A stretch of DNA of 64,000 bases from Amylibacter sp. (GTDB taxonomy: Bacteria > Pseudomonadota > Alphaproteobacteria > Rhodobacterales > Rhodobacteraceae). Of the stretch, positions 1-8,055 are shown one piece after another; position 1 is the first letter of the stretch; each line of letters opens with the position of its first letter. The notes beneath the pieces are model-generated. The model saw only the letters and a list, made by a program, of their open reading frames with translations. It did no database searches and was not told where the DNA came from. A program made the position numbers and the translations under genes. The stretch spans positions 45,655-109,654 of the forward strand of contig JAJFHZ010000008.1 of the NCBI GenBank assembly GCA_021775355.1, written 5' to 3'.

Positions 1-159
1 TTGCTGTTAAAACGCGGGTTGATCATCAAAGAGGTTGCAGTGGAATTGGGTATAAGTGAAAACGCCGTAAAACAACGCATGAGCAATGTCCGACGCAAGC
101 TTGGTGCAAGAACAACCATTCATGCGGCATCTCTTGCACAACAATATGGACTAATTTAA
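1..159 (+). CDS. LuxR-family transcriptional regulator, C-terminal fragment
   Basis: Only the last 52 codons are in the window. They form the second half of a LuxR/GerE helix-turn-helix: KEVAVELGISENAVKQRMSN matches the scaffold and recognition helices, followed by the usual RRKLGARTTIHAASLA tail. The luxI-type gene starts 110 bp downstream on the same strand, so this is most likely the cognate acyl-homoserine-lactone receptor of that synthase. The ligand-binding domain lies outside the window, so signal specificity cannot be judged. The fold is clear; the quorum-sensing role is inferred from the neighbour. Confidence 0.85.
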   Translation: MLLKRGLIIKEVAVELGISENAVKQRMSNVRRKLGARTTIHAASLAQQYGLI

Positions 160-241
160 TCAAAAAGTGATATTTTATCTGCCCATTTCATCTCTACCTG
201 TACTTTAGTATATACCGAAATGTACAATTCTAAGTTCTATT

Positions 242-265
242 AAATCTCCAACCAAAAGGAGATTT
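242..265 (+). promoter_or_regulatory. Hairpin covering the luxI ribosome binding site
   Basis: AAATCTCC (242-249) is the exact reverse complement of GGAGATTT (258-265), with an 8-nt loop. The 3' arm contains the Shine-Dalgarno core (AAGGAG, 256-261), and the start codon follows at 269. In the mRNA the stem would hide the ribosome binding site, so temperature, a protein or a small RNA could control translation of the synthase. The stem is read directly; a regulatory role is inference. Confidence 0.5.
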
Positions 266-268
266 ATT

Positions 269-880
269 ATGCATTTTGTAACTTTTGACTTCACGAACTT
301 CCACAAATTCGGCTCTACGTTTTACGATTACTTGGCTTTACGTAAAAGATATTTCGTCGATGAACTTAATTGGGACATTTTTCACGACGACATGGTCGAA
401 ATGGATCAATACGACAACCCGTTGGCGCATTACTCTGTGGTAATACAAGACGGTAAGGTTGTTGGTGGCGCAAGAATGGCACCAACATCGGCAAAATGGG
501 GCGATGCTACCTATATGCTTAATGATGTAGCACGCGGGAAACTTTCAAAAATACCGAATCAAATCTACAAAGAGAACTTCAAAACAAATCTTGTCTGGGA
601 ATGTACCCGCCTTGTTGTTTCAAGTGAATTAAAAGGCATGCGCGAAAAGGTAAACTGCCTGAACCAGATTGTAGATGGTGTTGTCGCCGAAACCTCAGCG
701 TTTGGCGCAAAGGATCTGATTTGTTTATCGCCACCGACATTACCGCGTATGTTCCGTTCCTTCGGATATGACTGCAAGCAAATCAGTGAACCTTATACTT
801 GTCCTGAAGATGGCCGAAAATATGCGGTTCTGATGATGCCGGCAGCGAAAAGGTTTGTGGAAATCAAAAAAGCGGCGTAG
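269..880 (+). CDS. luxI: Acyl-homoserine-lactone synthase, LuxI family
   Basis: A 203-residue protein of normal length for the family, which makes N-acyl-homoserine lactones from S-adenosylmethionine and acyl-ACP in the cytoplasm. The conserved LuxI residues are visible: R and F in LRKRYFVDELNW (about residues 25-34), the two aspartates of EMDQYDNP (46 and 49), R in GGARM (about 69), and E and R in ECTRLVV (about 111-114). An AAGGAG site precedes the ATG. It lies just downstream of a LuxR fragment, the usual regulator/synthase order. The gene is more AT-rich than the neighbouring core genes. Acyl-chain specificity cannot be predicted. Confidence 0.92.
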   Translation: MHFVTFDFTNFHKFGSTFYDYLALRKRYFVDELNWDIFHDDMVEMDQYDNPLAHYSVVIQDGKVVGGARMAPTSAKWGDATYMLNDVARGKLSKIPNQIYKENFKTNLVWECTRLVVSSELKGMREKVNCLNQIVDGVVAETSAFGAKDLICLSPPTLPRMFRSFGYDCKQISEPYTCPEDGRKYAVLMMPAAKRFVEIKKAA

Positions 881-928
881 CAAACCCAATATCGCTACAT
901 ATTGGTGCTATTATATCCGTGAACACGA

Positions 929-1300
929 CTATCTTCGAATGGCCGCGCTGGGAACGGCTTGGCCAATCGCAGACCAGTTCACGCTGGCACGCGCAATTTT
1001 CGTATCACCCCATGTTTTAAAAACAATAACAAAGCTCTCTGACGTCACAGCTTCTGCCGCCAAAGAAAACCGCAGATTTTGTCCGCAAGAACTGTCCATA
1101 CCGCTAATACCCAATGTGATATGCGGGGGGCGTTGAAAACTTGCCGTAAACCGCAGTTTAAACCGCACCTCACGATCACCATCGCCGGACCACATCGGTC
1201 CGTTGTCATCTACGTGGTTAAATAATTCACCTGCAGCCGTGACAACCTGCACACCAACCAAAGGGGCAGTGGTTTGTTGTTTGTTCAAATCTTCACCCAA
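929..1300 (-). CDS. H-type lectin domain protein
   Basis: A 123-residue protein whose C-terminal two thirds match the H-type lectin fold (PF09458): FQRPPHITLGISGMDSSCG, then FVIVFKTWGDTKIARASVNW and AIG. These domains bind sugars (GalNAc type) and often oligomerise. No signal peptide is visible. The start is taken as TTG because GGGGGA sits 6 nt upstream and no better ATG fits. It lies convergent to luxI, and the intervening 48 bp show no obvious terminator. The sugar target and cellular role are unknown; family assignment is confident. Confidence 0.8.
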   Translation of the reverse strand: MGEDLNKQQTTAPLVGVQVVTAAGELFNHVDDNGPMWSGDGDREVRFKLRFTASFQRPPHITLGISGMDSSCGQNLRFSLAAEAVTSESFVIVFKTWGDTKIARASVNWSAIGQAVPSAAIRR

Positions 1301-1430
1301 AGCAATCCCCCTTTATTCTAATCTCTTTTAACTTTTACACGGAGCATAAAAAAATAACAGACAAAACAAATGTACAATTATACTATTACAAACATGAACA
1401 AAGTAGATATGACAAAGCTACAGGAACCTA

Positions 1431-3323
1431 ATGTACAGTTTTTTACTTCAAGCAACTATTTATCTGGCAGCAGCCGTCATTGCCGTGCCTGTCGCCAAAC
1501 GTCTGGGCCTTGGTTCAGTTCTAGGTTATCTGATCGCAGGTGTCCTGATCGGCCCCGTTCTGGGCTTAATCGGATCAGAGGCACAGGATTTACGTCACTT
1601 CGCCGAATTCGGCGTGGTGATGATGCTATTTCTTGTCGGCCTAGAGCTGGAACCGATGGCATTATGGAACATGCGCGCCCGACTGATCGGTTTGGGCGGC
1701 CTGCAAATATCGCTGACCACCGCCGCGATTACCGCCGCTGCAATCGCTTTGGGTCAACCATGGAGTGTTGCATTGGCTATTGGTCTTGCATTTTCCCTGT
1801 CGTCCACCGCTATCGTGATCCAGACCCTTAGTGAAAAAGGCTTAATGCACACGCTTGGGGGACGTTCCGCCTTTTCAGTACTTCTGACACAGGATATTGC
1901 CGTCATACCGATGCTCGCCCTCATTCCGCTGCTGGCGATGCCGGGGTTACTTAACATCGGCGGCGTTGGCCGTGATCACAGCGAAGAAATAAGCCTTATT
2001 GCAGGCCTTTCCGGTTGGGGTGTCACCTTCGTCACTCTAACTGCCGTTGCTGTAGTCATTCTGGCAGGCATGTATCTGACCCGCCCGGTTTTTCGGTTTA
2101 TCGCCCAAAGCCGTTTGCGCGAAATGTTCACCGCCATGGCCCTATTGCTGGTAGTGGGCATCGCATTTTTGATGACACTCGTCGGCCTGTCGCCTGCATT
2201 GGGTACATTTCTGGCAGGCGTGGTTCTGGCAAACTCCGAATTCCGCCACGAACTGGAGTCTGACATACAACCCTTCAAAGGTTTGCTGTTGGGCCTGTTC
2301 TTCATAACCGTCGGCGCCGGCATCAATTTCGACATCTTATTCGATAACTTTGCCACCATCATTGGTATAACCCTTGGCGTTATGCTGATCAAATCCAGCA
2401 TACTTTTAATTCTGGCATACCTGTTTCGGTTCAGGGGCCGCAATCGGATATTGTTTATCCTAAGCCTTGCACAAGCAGGTGAATTTGGCTTTGTAATGCT
2501 AAATACAACAGTGAAATACAATGTTATCCCTACGGCAATATCGGAAATGCTGGCCCTGATCATCGCCCTTTCAATGCTGCTGACCCCTGCCCTGTTCATC
2601 CTCTATGAACATCTGGCAAAACGTAAAATAGAACGCACCGTCACCCGCGAACATGATAAAATCGACGAACAGGGTAAGGTCATCATCGTTGGCATTGGCC
2701 GTTTCGGGCAAATCGTCAACCGCATGGCACTGGCAGCAGGTATTAAAACCGTTGTCATCGACCACCACATTGATCAAATCGAGCAGATGCGCATATACGG
2801 GGTCAAAGGTTATTTCGGCGATCCGACCCGCCCTGAACTAATGCACGCCGCAGGCCTGCATGAAGCAGCCGTGCTGATTGTGGCCATTGACGACAAAAAA
2901 GCCGCAGTCAAACTGGTTAAAAACGCCCGCAAATCCCGGCCAGATCTGCACATCATCGCACGCGCCTATGATCGCAACCATACTTATCAGCTGTACCGTG
3001 CGGGCGCGACGGATATTGTGCGTGAAACCTTTGACAGTTCGATCCGTGCCAGCAAATACATGCTACAAGAGCTTGGCTGGTCAGGCTTTGATATCGAAAA
3101 CGCCGCCGACGCATTCGTGACCTCTGATCGCGGTGCCTTGCGCGAATTGTCCGAATTATGGGACCCGAACATCAAAACCGAAGACAACAAAGCCTATGTT
3201 GAACGCGCTCGCGCCATCAATAAAGAATTCAACACAGGCTTTCTGGCGAACCTTGCCAAGATCGTTGAACAGGACGTCAAGGAAGAAGAGGAACTGCGGG
3301 CAGAGGCGGACGAAGAGAGATGA
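1431..3323 (+). CDS. CPA2-family cation:proton antiporter with TrkA-N domain (KefB/KefC-like)
   Basis: A 630-residue integral membrane protein. Residues 1-390 hold about 12 hydrophobic segments of a Na+/H+ exchanger domain, with the family pattern around FGVVMMLFLVGLELEP and LTQDIAVIP. A linker is followed by a Rossmann TrkA-N domain (VIIVGIGRFGQIVNRMALAAG, about residue 414), which senses nucleotides in Kef systems. Such proteins exchange K+ or Na+ for H+ and are used in electrophile or pH stress. The C-terminus is acidic and charged. No KefF/KefG partner lies beside it. A longer upstream start is in another frame and is not needed. Ion specificity is not deducible. Confidence 0.88.
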   Translation: MYSFLLQATIYLAAAVIAVPVAKRLGLGSVLGYLIAGVLIGPVLGLIGSEAQDLRHFAEFGVVMMLFLVGLELEPMALWNMRARLIGLGGLQISLTTAAITAAAIALGQPWSVALAIGLAFSLSSTAIVIQTLSEKGLMHTLGGRSAFSVLLTQDIAVIPMLALIPLLAMPGLLNIGGVGRDHSEEISLIAGLSGWGVTFVTLTAVAVVILAGMYLTRPVFRFIAQSRLREMFTAMALLLVVGIAFLMTLVGLSPALGTFLAGVVLANSEFRHELESDIQPFKGLLLGLFFITVGAGINFDILFDNFATIIGITLGVMLIKSSILLILAYLFRFRGRNRILFILSLAQAGEFGFVMLNTTVKYNVIPTAISEMLALIIALSMLLTPALFILYEHLAKRKIERTVTREHDKIDEQGKVIIVGIGRFGQIVNRMALAAGIKTVVIDHHIDQIEQMRIYGVKGYFGDPTRPELMHAAGLHEAAVLIVAIDDKKAAVKLVKNARKSRPDLHIIARAYDRNHTYQLYRAGATDIVRETFDSSIRASKYMLQELGWSGFDIENAADAFVTSDRGALRELSELWDPNIKTEDNKAYVERARAINKEFNTGFLANLAKIVEQDVKEEEELRAEADEER

Positions 3324-3330
3324 GCTAAAC

Positions 3331-4419
3331 TCACCCCATATAAAACCCATATTGCACAGGAATATGTGCTTTCACATCCACGCCCAATTCTTGTGCCGCG
3401 TGCATTGCCCAATAGGGGTCGCGCATCATACCACGTGCCAGCAAGACCATATCTGCCTGGCCATCGGCAATTAGTGCCTCAGCCTGTTTCGCTTCTGTAA
3501 TCGCTCCTACGGCCATCGTAGCAATTCTCGCATCTGTGCGAAGCTGCCCACCCAAACCAACCTGATCACACGTGCGTGTCCCTATTGAAGCGCGTGCCGA
3601 AGGTGTTGCCCCGCCACCCGAACAATCGACAAAATCCACGCCGCGCTCTTTCAGCCATTTCGCCATCTGGATATTGTCTTCAATCGTCAAACCACCCTCG
3701 GTCCAGTCGGACACTGATAGGCGCACTGACAAAGGCAGATTTTCAGGCCAGACCGCACGCACCGCATCAACTGTTTCCAGCATCATGCGTGCACGGTTGC
3801 GCAGCTCACCGCCATATTGATCGTCACGGGTATTCACCAAGGGCGTGAAAAAACTGTGCAATAAATAGCCATGCGCGCCGTGAATTTCCAACAGCTTATA
3901 TCCCGCTGCCAGCGCACGCTTGGCAGCTGCTACAAACAAACCTTGCATATCTGCAATATCGGCCACCGACATTTGCGCAGGCGTTTTCCATAACCGTGTG
4001 CCATCGGGATCAAATGCTGCACCACTTGGCCCGACAATCGGCCAGCCACCTTCATCATCCTTCAAATGTGCGCCACCGTCCCATGGCCGTGCCGCGGATG
4101 CTTTACGTCCCGCATGACCGATCTGAACCCCCGGAACCGCACCCATTTCAGCAATAAACCGATTGACTGATGCTGCCGCTGCAACCTGTTCATCATTCCA
4201 CAGGCCCGTGCAGCCGGGCGTGATCCGCCCATCCGCACGCACGGCTGTGGCTTCAGCTATCACCAGTCCCGCACCCCCTGCGGCACGGGCACCCAAATGT
4301 ACACGGTGCCAATCATTCATCAGCCCGTCGATAGCTGAATACTGGCACATGGGCGAAACCCCGATGCGATTGCAAAAAGTGACGTCTTTGACTGTAAGCG
4401 GTGAAAAAAGGGCTGACAT
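3331..4419 (-). CDS. Old yellow enzyme-family NADH:flavin oxidoreductase (YqjM/NamA type)
   Basis: A 362-residue TIM-barrel flavoenzyme that reduces activated C=C bonds (enones, maleimides) with NAD(P)H and FMN. YqjM-type features: an N-terminal SPMCQYSA motif whose Cys tunes the flavin, QIGHAGRKAS for FMN/substrate binding, the catalytic histidine pair in EIHGAHGYLLHSF, and QYGGELRNRAR. It is convergent with the antiporter, with 7 bp between the stop codons. The physiological substrate is unknown. Family and cofactor assignment are strong. Confidence 0.92.
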   Translation of the reverse strand: MSALFSPLTVKDVTFCNRIGVSPMCQYSAIDGLMNDWHRVHLGARAAGGAGLVIAEATAVRADGRITPGCTGLWNDEQVAAAASVNRFIAEMGAVPGVQIGHAGRKASAARPWDGGAHLKDDEGGWPIVGPSGAAFDPDGTRLWKTPAQMSVADIADMQGLFVAAAKRALAAGYKLLEIHGAHGYLLHSFFTPLVNTRDDQYGGELRNRARMMLETVDAVRAVWPENLPLSVRLSVSDWTEGGLTIEDNIQMAKWLKERGVDFVDCSGGGATPSARASIGTRTCDQVGLGGQLRTDARIATMAVGAITEAKQAEALIADGQADMVLLARGMMRDPYWAMHAAQELGVDVKAHIPVQYGFYMG

Positions 4420-4521
4420 GATCTGATGTTCCTAATGTTTGATTTGTCATCAGATAATCAGCCACACCAAAAAGGTGCAAGATCAAATAAAGCACAGCGC
4501 GAATGCGAAAAAGCCTATGGC

Positions 4522-6534
4522 TTATCCTGTTGCAATACGCGGTCGTCCCGATGCTACCGCCGTCAATTCTGCCTCAATGAACACATCGCGGCTCTCGATT
4601 TTTGCCGTGCGAATATCGTGATCCATACGTACACGAATACCTTGTGCGCCCGCCTCGCGTGCACCTGACATAGCTTGCTCGCTAAGATGCGCCTCTAGTG
4701 CGTTGACAGCAGCATCCTGATTGGTAAAATCCTGCGGTCCGGTTTCAAAATGCACCCGAAACTGGCCTTCGCCCTGTGATGTGACCTGCCCTGATACCCG
4801 CATGGATATTTGCCCGACAACAGCGCCGATTGCATTGGCCACACCCGCATGTTCCGGTACCACAACTTTTGTATTCACCCGTTTCCCAACGGCCTCGTAA
4901 TAACTGTGCGCCGAGGCACCCAAACCAATCAACGGCAGGTTCAGCCCCGCATCAATTGCCATCAAACCACGATGATGCGCCATGCCCTGTTTGGTCAAAA
5001 CATGCTGCGCCAGTTCTTTTGCGGGCAGACCGAAATCAAATCCATCCTCTGCAAAAGCCGTTTCCAACAGGGCTTCGGCGGTTTGTTCGGTTAATTGATC
5101 AATGATCATTTGCGCCAATTTTGCAGTGTCGGATGACAAACGATTACCACTACCTGTGCGTTGACGCGAAAACAGCTCTAGCGCCTTTTCAGCCGCATCA
5201 CTGTCCCACGCATCTAACCGCCCCAAAACATGCGCTGCATCTGACGCAGTAATTCCCGACATCATCACCAAGCCACGCCCCACAAGTGCTTGCAAAGCGC
5301 CCAGTTCCATGCGGTTATGCACAATTTTGCCCATCGGCCAGGCCTGATCGCCGATGCGTTCCATCAATGTTGCCTCGCGCCCGACCAATCCCCCCGTTGA
5401 TACATCAGCCCTCTGGATCGCCAACACAAATCGCCCGTCAAATTCGCCGATAGTGCTGCTGGCCAATTGTGCATCCAACGCACCGTGAACCACGTCAGCC
5501 CAGTCTACCGCCAGCAAGGATACCGGCATCACACGGCGCGGCCCCAATGTCACTGCCGCTGCCAATCCGCTTGTGGTAATATGCACCTGACTGTCGCCAC
5601 CTAACCCGGTTGTGCGCATTGCTACGGCTTCGACCATTGTACGGAATTCGCCAACCCGCGCCCCGAGCGGGTCAATAATCGGCCGCCCGTCACGCAGCAC
5701 CGCCACATCCGTGGTTGTCCCGCCAATGTCAGATACAATCGCGTCCCGCTCATCCGTCAGCCAACGCGCACCAACGATTGAAGCCGCAGGACCCGACAGG
5801 ATCGTTTCAATCGGCGATACCCGTGCCTGATCGGCCGAAATCAGCGCCCCGTCCCCACGCACCACCATAAACGGTGCATCAATGGATTTGACAAGCAACA
5901 GGCCTTCAACAGCACTGATCAGATGATCAATCATACCGATCAGGCGCGCATTCAGCAAAGCCGTCATTGCCCGCTTCGGCCCATTGAGTTTTGCACTCAA
6001 GTCATGCGAGCACGACACAGGCTTACCCGTCATATCACGGATAATATCGCGCACCCGCAATTCATGTGCGGGATTACGCGTGGCAAACTGGCTGGCAACG
6101 GCAAACCCGGAAACGGTTTTACCATGTACTGCCAATTCCGCCCGCAAAGTTACTTCGTCCAATACACCGGCTTCACCGCCGGTATGGTCATGCCCACCCG
6201 CCAAGATAATTACAGGATCGCCCTTTAATGCTTCTTCCAACCCTTGACGGGCCAAATCACGTTTTGAAAAACCGACAAACACCAGCCCAACACGCCCGCC
6301 TTGCCCTTCAACAAGCGCATTCGTGGCTAGTGTCGTTGACAATGATACCATTGCAATATCGTCAGTACTTGCACCACTTTCGGCCAAAACCGCATCTATT
6401 GCCGACCCAACACCGACTGCCAAGTCATGGCGCGTTGTCAATGCTTTGGCACTGGCAACAACGCAATCATCATCCGCAATCAAAACGGCATCCGTATAGG
6501 TGCCGCCAGTGTCTACGCCTAAAAGCAGGGCCAT
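4522..6534 (-). CDS. Hydantoinase/oxoprolinase family protein, subunit A type
   Basis: A 670-residue HyuA-like protein of the ASKHA ATPase superfamily. The N-terminal phosphate loop GVDTGGTYTDAVL, the central GPAASIVGARWL and the second phosphate motif DIGGTTTDVAVLRDG are all present. Members use ATP to open cyclic imides or lactams such as hydantoins or 5-oxoproline. HyuA normally works with a HyuB subunit, but no hyuB gene is adjacent; the neighbours are an old yellow enzyme and a TetR regulator. It may act alone or with a partner encoded elsewhere. The substrate cannot be assigned. Confidence 0.88.
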   Translation of the reverse strand: MALLLGVDTGGTYTDAVLIADDDCVVASAKALTTRHDLAVGVGSAIDAVLAESGASTDDIAMVSLSTTLATNALVEGQGGRVGLVFVGFSKRDLARQGLEEALKGDPVIILAGGHDHTGGEAGVLDEVTLRAELAVHGKTVSGFAVASQFATRNPAHELRVRDIIRDMTGKPVSCSHDLSAKLNGPKRAMTALLNARLIGMIDHLISAVEGLLLVKSIDAPFMVVRGDGALISADQARVSPIETILSGPAASIVGARWLTDERDAIVSDIGGTTTDVAVLRDGRPIIDPLGARVGEFRTMVEAVAMRTTGLGGDSQVHITTSGLAAAVTLGPRRVMPVSLLAVDWADVVHGALDAQLASSTIGEFDGRFVLAIQRADVSTGGLVGREATLMERIGDQAWPMGKIVHNRMELGALQALVGRGLVMMSGITASDAAHVLGRLDAWDSDAAEKALELFSRQRTGSGNRLSSDTAKLAQMIIDQLTEQTAEALLETAFAEDGFDFGLPAKELAQHVLTKQGMAHHRGLMAIDAGLNLPLIGLGASAHSYYEAVGKRVNTKVVVPEHAGVANAIGAVVGQISMRVSGQVTSQGEGQFRVHFETGPQDFTNQDAAVNALEAHLSEQAMSGAREAGAQGIRVRMDHDIRTAKIESRDVFIEAELTAVASGRPRIATG

Positions 6535-6614
6535 GTCTTACCTCATCTATTCTGAGTGTTGCGTAACAAGCGGCTAGATAACTGTCACGACTGAAAACGA
6601 CAATTACGGAGGTA

Positions 6615-7160
6615 TTAATAACTTAACGCGGCATCGGCCAAATAACGCAATTGACGTTCATAATTCAGCCGGCTGGTATTGGCTATCCCGTCCACTTGCA
6701 AATTATTGCGCATCATCGATGCACCAATCATTACCGCCATGAATAACGCAACACGTTCACGCGCCTTGGCCCCGCCCAGCATTCTTTGCATAGGTGCTAT
6801 CAGACAATCTCTGGCGGCTTCGCGCACAAGATCACCCACCTCGGGATCCATGGAATTCAGGATCAGCATCTTCAGTGCAGAATTTTCCTCTGTCTGTTCC
6901 AGACTGTCGGCAAGCTTGGCCACCACAATATCCTTAAACTGACCGTCACTTGCCGCAAGTAATTCCGGCCATTCAAATGCCCCTTCCATGCTGGCTTTGA
7001 ACAAGCCCAGTTTGCCGTCATAATAACGCGAAACCAGAGCGGCATCGACACCTGCATCCCGTGTTAAATCACGCACAGAAACATTTGAATATCCCCGTGC
7101 CCAAAACAGTTTACGAGCCGAGATCAGCAGTTTTTCTTTTGTGGATAGTGTTTTTCTCAT
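6615..7160 (-). CDS. TetR-family transcriptional regulator
   Basis: A 181-residue repressor-type protein. The N-terminal helix-turn-helix is typical: TKEKLLISARKLFWARGYSNVSVRDLTRDAGVDAALVSRYYDGK (residues 7-50, shown here as one family pattern split at key residues RDLTRDAG and RYYDGK). The C-terminal ligand-binding domain is variable. It is transcribed divergently from an SDR gene, and two matching palindromes lie in the 102-bp gap. It therefore very probably represses itself and the SDR gene. The inducer is unknown. Confidence 0.9.
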   Translation of the reverse strand: MRKTLSTKEKLLISARKLFWARGYSNVSVRDLTRDAGVDAALVSRYYDGKLGLFKASMEGAFEWPELLAASDGQFKDIVVAKLADSLEQTEENSALKMLILNSMDPEVGDLVREAARDCLIAPMQRMLGGAKARERVALFMAVMIGASMMRNNLQVDGIANTSRLNYERQLRYLADAALSY

Positions 7161-7190
7161 ACGGCTTACTATACTTTACATGACCCATTA

Positions 7191-7206
7191 ATCAACAGTT
7201 GTTGAC
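7191..7206. promoter_or_regulatory. TetR-type operator, site 1
   Basis: TCAACA-GT-TGTTGA (7192-7205) has perfect 6-bp arms. Its sequence is the reverse complement of the core of site 2, and the two centres are 44 bp apart, close to four helical turns. It lies 31 bp upstream of the TetR start codon and is the more tetR-proximal site. Confidence 0.7.
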
Positions 7207-7234
7207 TTATGGGTAAATTTTATCTAAATCGTAA

Positions 7235-7250
7235 GTCAACAACTGTTGAC
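7235..7250. promoter_or_regulatory. TetR-type operator, site 2
   Basis: GTCAACA-AC-TGTTGAC is a palindrome with 7-bp arms, ending 12 bp before the SDR start codon, where a bound repressor would block transcription or initiation. Together with site 1 it forms an 18-nt inverted repeat (TAAGTCAACAACTGTTGA and its complement). The assignment to the adjacent TetR protein is inferred from position. Confidence 0.72.
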
Positions 7251-7262
7251 AAAGGAATTATC

Positions 7263-8036
7263 ATGACCAATACAGCCCTTATTACAGGCGCATCCGCAGG
7301 TATCGGCACTGAATTCGCACGTTATCACGCATCCCTTGGTGGTGACTTGGTGATCGCGGCACGGCGCAAAACTACCTTAACTGCCCTCAAGAAAGAACTC
7401 GAATCAACCCATGGTGTAAAAGTGCATGTCATCACAACTGATCTTGGCAAACCGGGTGGCGCAAAATCCCTTTATGACGCGGTTAAGAAAGCGGGTATTC
7501 GGATTGACATTCTGATCAACAATGCAGGTTTCGGTGAACAGGGTTTACATACTGATCACGACCTGTCACGCGAGTTGGGCATGATCGACCTGAACGTCAA
7601 AAGTCTGGTTGAGCTAAGCCATAGTTTCGCCCGTGATATGATTGCACAGGGTGGTGGTAAGATCCTGAATGTAGGCTCCACCGCGGGCATGATGCCCGGC
7701 CCCAATCAGGCGGTTTATTTTGCGACAAAGGCTTATGTTAATTCATACAGCCAAGCCATTGATGAAGAATTACGCGACAAAGGTATCACCTGCACTGTTC
7801 TGGTGCCGGGTTATGTCGAAACCGAATTTGCCGCCGTTGCAGGCTTGGAAGGTGTGCCCATGACCAAAAACGGGGCGACCGCAAGTTCAGTGGCCAAGGT
7901 CGGATATGACGGCATGCTAAAAGGTAAACTCGTGGTCTTTAATGAACTAAAGCTCAATATTGCGCTGAACTATATCATTCCGTTTCTACCACGCCGCATA
8001 GTTTTACGCATGATGCGTAAAATGCAAAGTAAATGA
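7263..8036 (+). CDS. Short-chain dehydrogenase/reductase
   Basis: A 257-residue classical SDR using NAD(P)(H). The cofactor motif TGASAGIG is near residue 8, NNAG follows in ILINNAGFGEQG, and the catalytic Ser and YxxxK are in NVGSTAG and YFATKAY. The start is placed at the ATG at 7263 because an earlier in-frame ATG (7209) would put operator site 2 inside the coding region, whereas AAAGGA sits just before 7263. Likely controlled by the divergent TetR protein. Substrate unknown. Confidence 0.92.
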   Translation: MTNTALITGASAGIGTEFARYHASLGGDLVIAARRKTTLTALKKELESTHGVKVHVITTDLGKPGGAKSLYDAVKKAGIRIDILINNAGFGEQGLHTDHDLSRELGMIDLNVKSLVELSHSFARDMIAQGGGKILNVGSTAGMMPGPNQAVYFATKAYVNSYSQAIDEELRDKGITCTVLVPGYVETEFAAVAGLEGVPMTKNGATASSVAKVGYDGMLKGKLVVFNELKLNIALNYIIPFLPRRIVLRMMRKMQSK

Positions 8037-8055
8037 TATAGGTAGAGGCGTTTTC

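Noticed and set aside
180..240. Possible lux box upstream of luxI (ACCTGTAC)
   Set aside because: Only one half resembles a lux box; the second half is missing, so it is not listed as an operator.
7209..7262. Upstream ATG extending the SDR protein by 18 residues
   Set aside because: It would place an operator palindrome in the coding sequence and lacks a ribosome binding site; the SDR fold begins at the later ATG.
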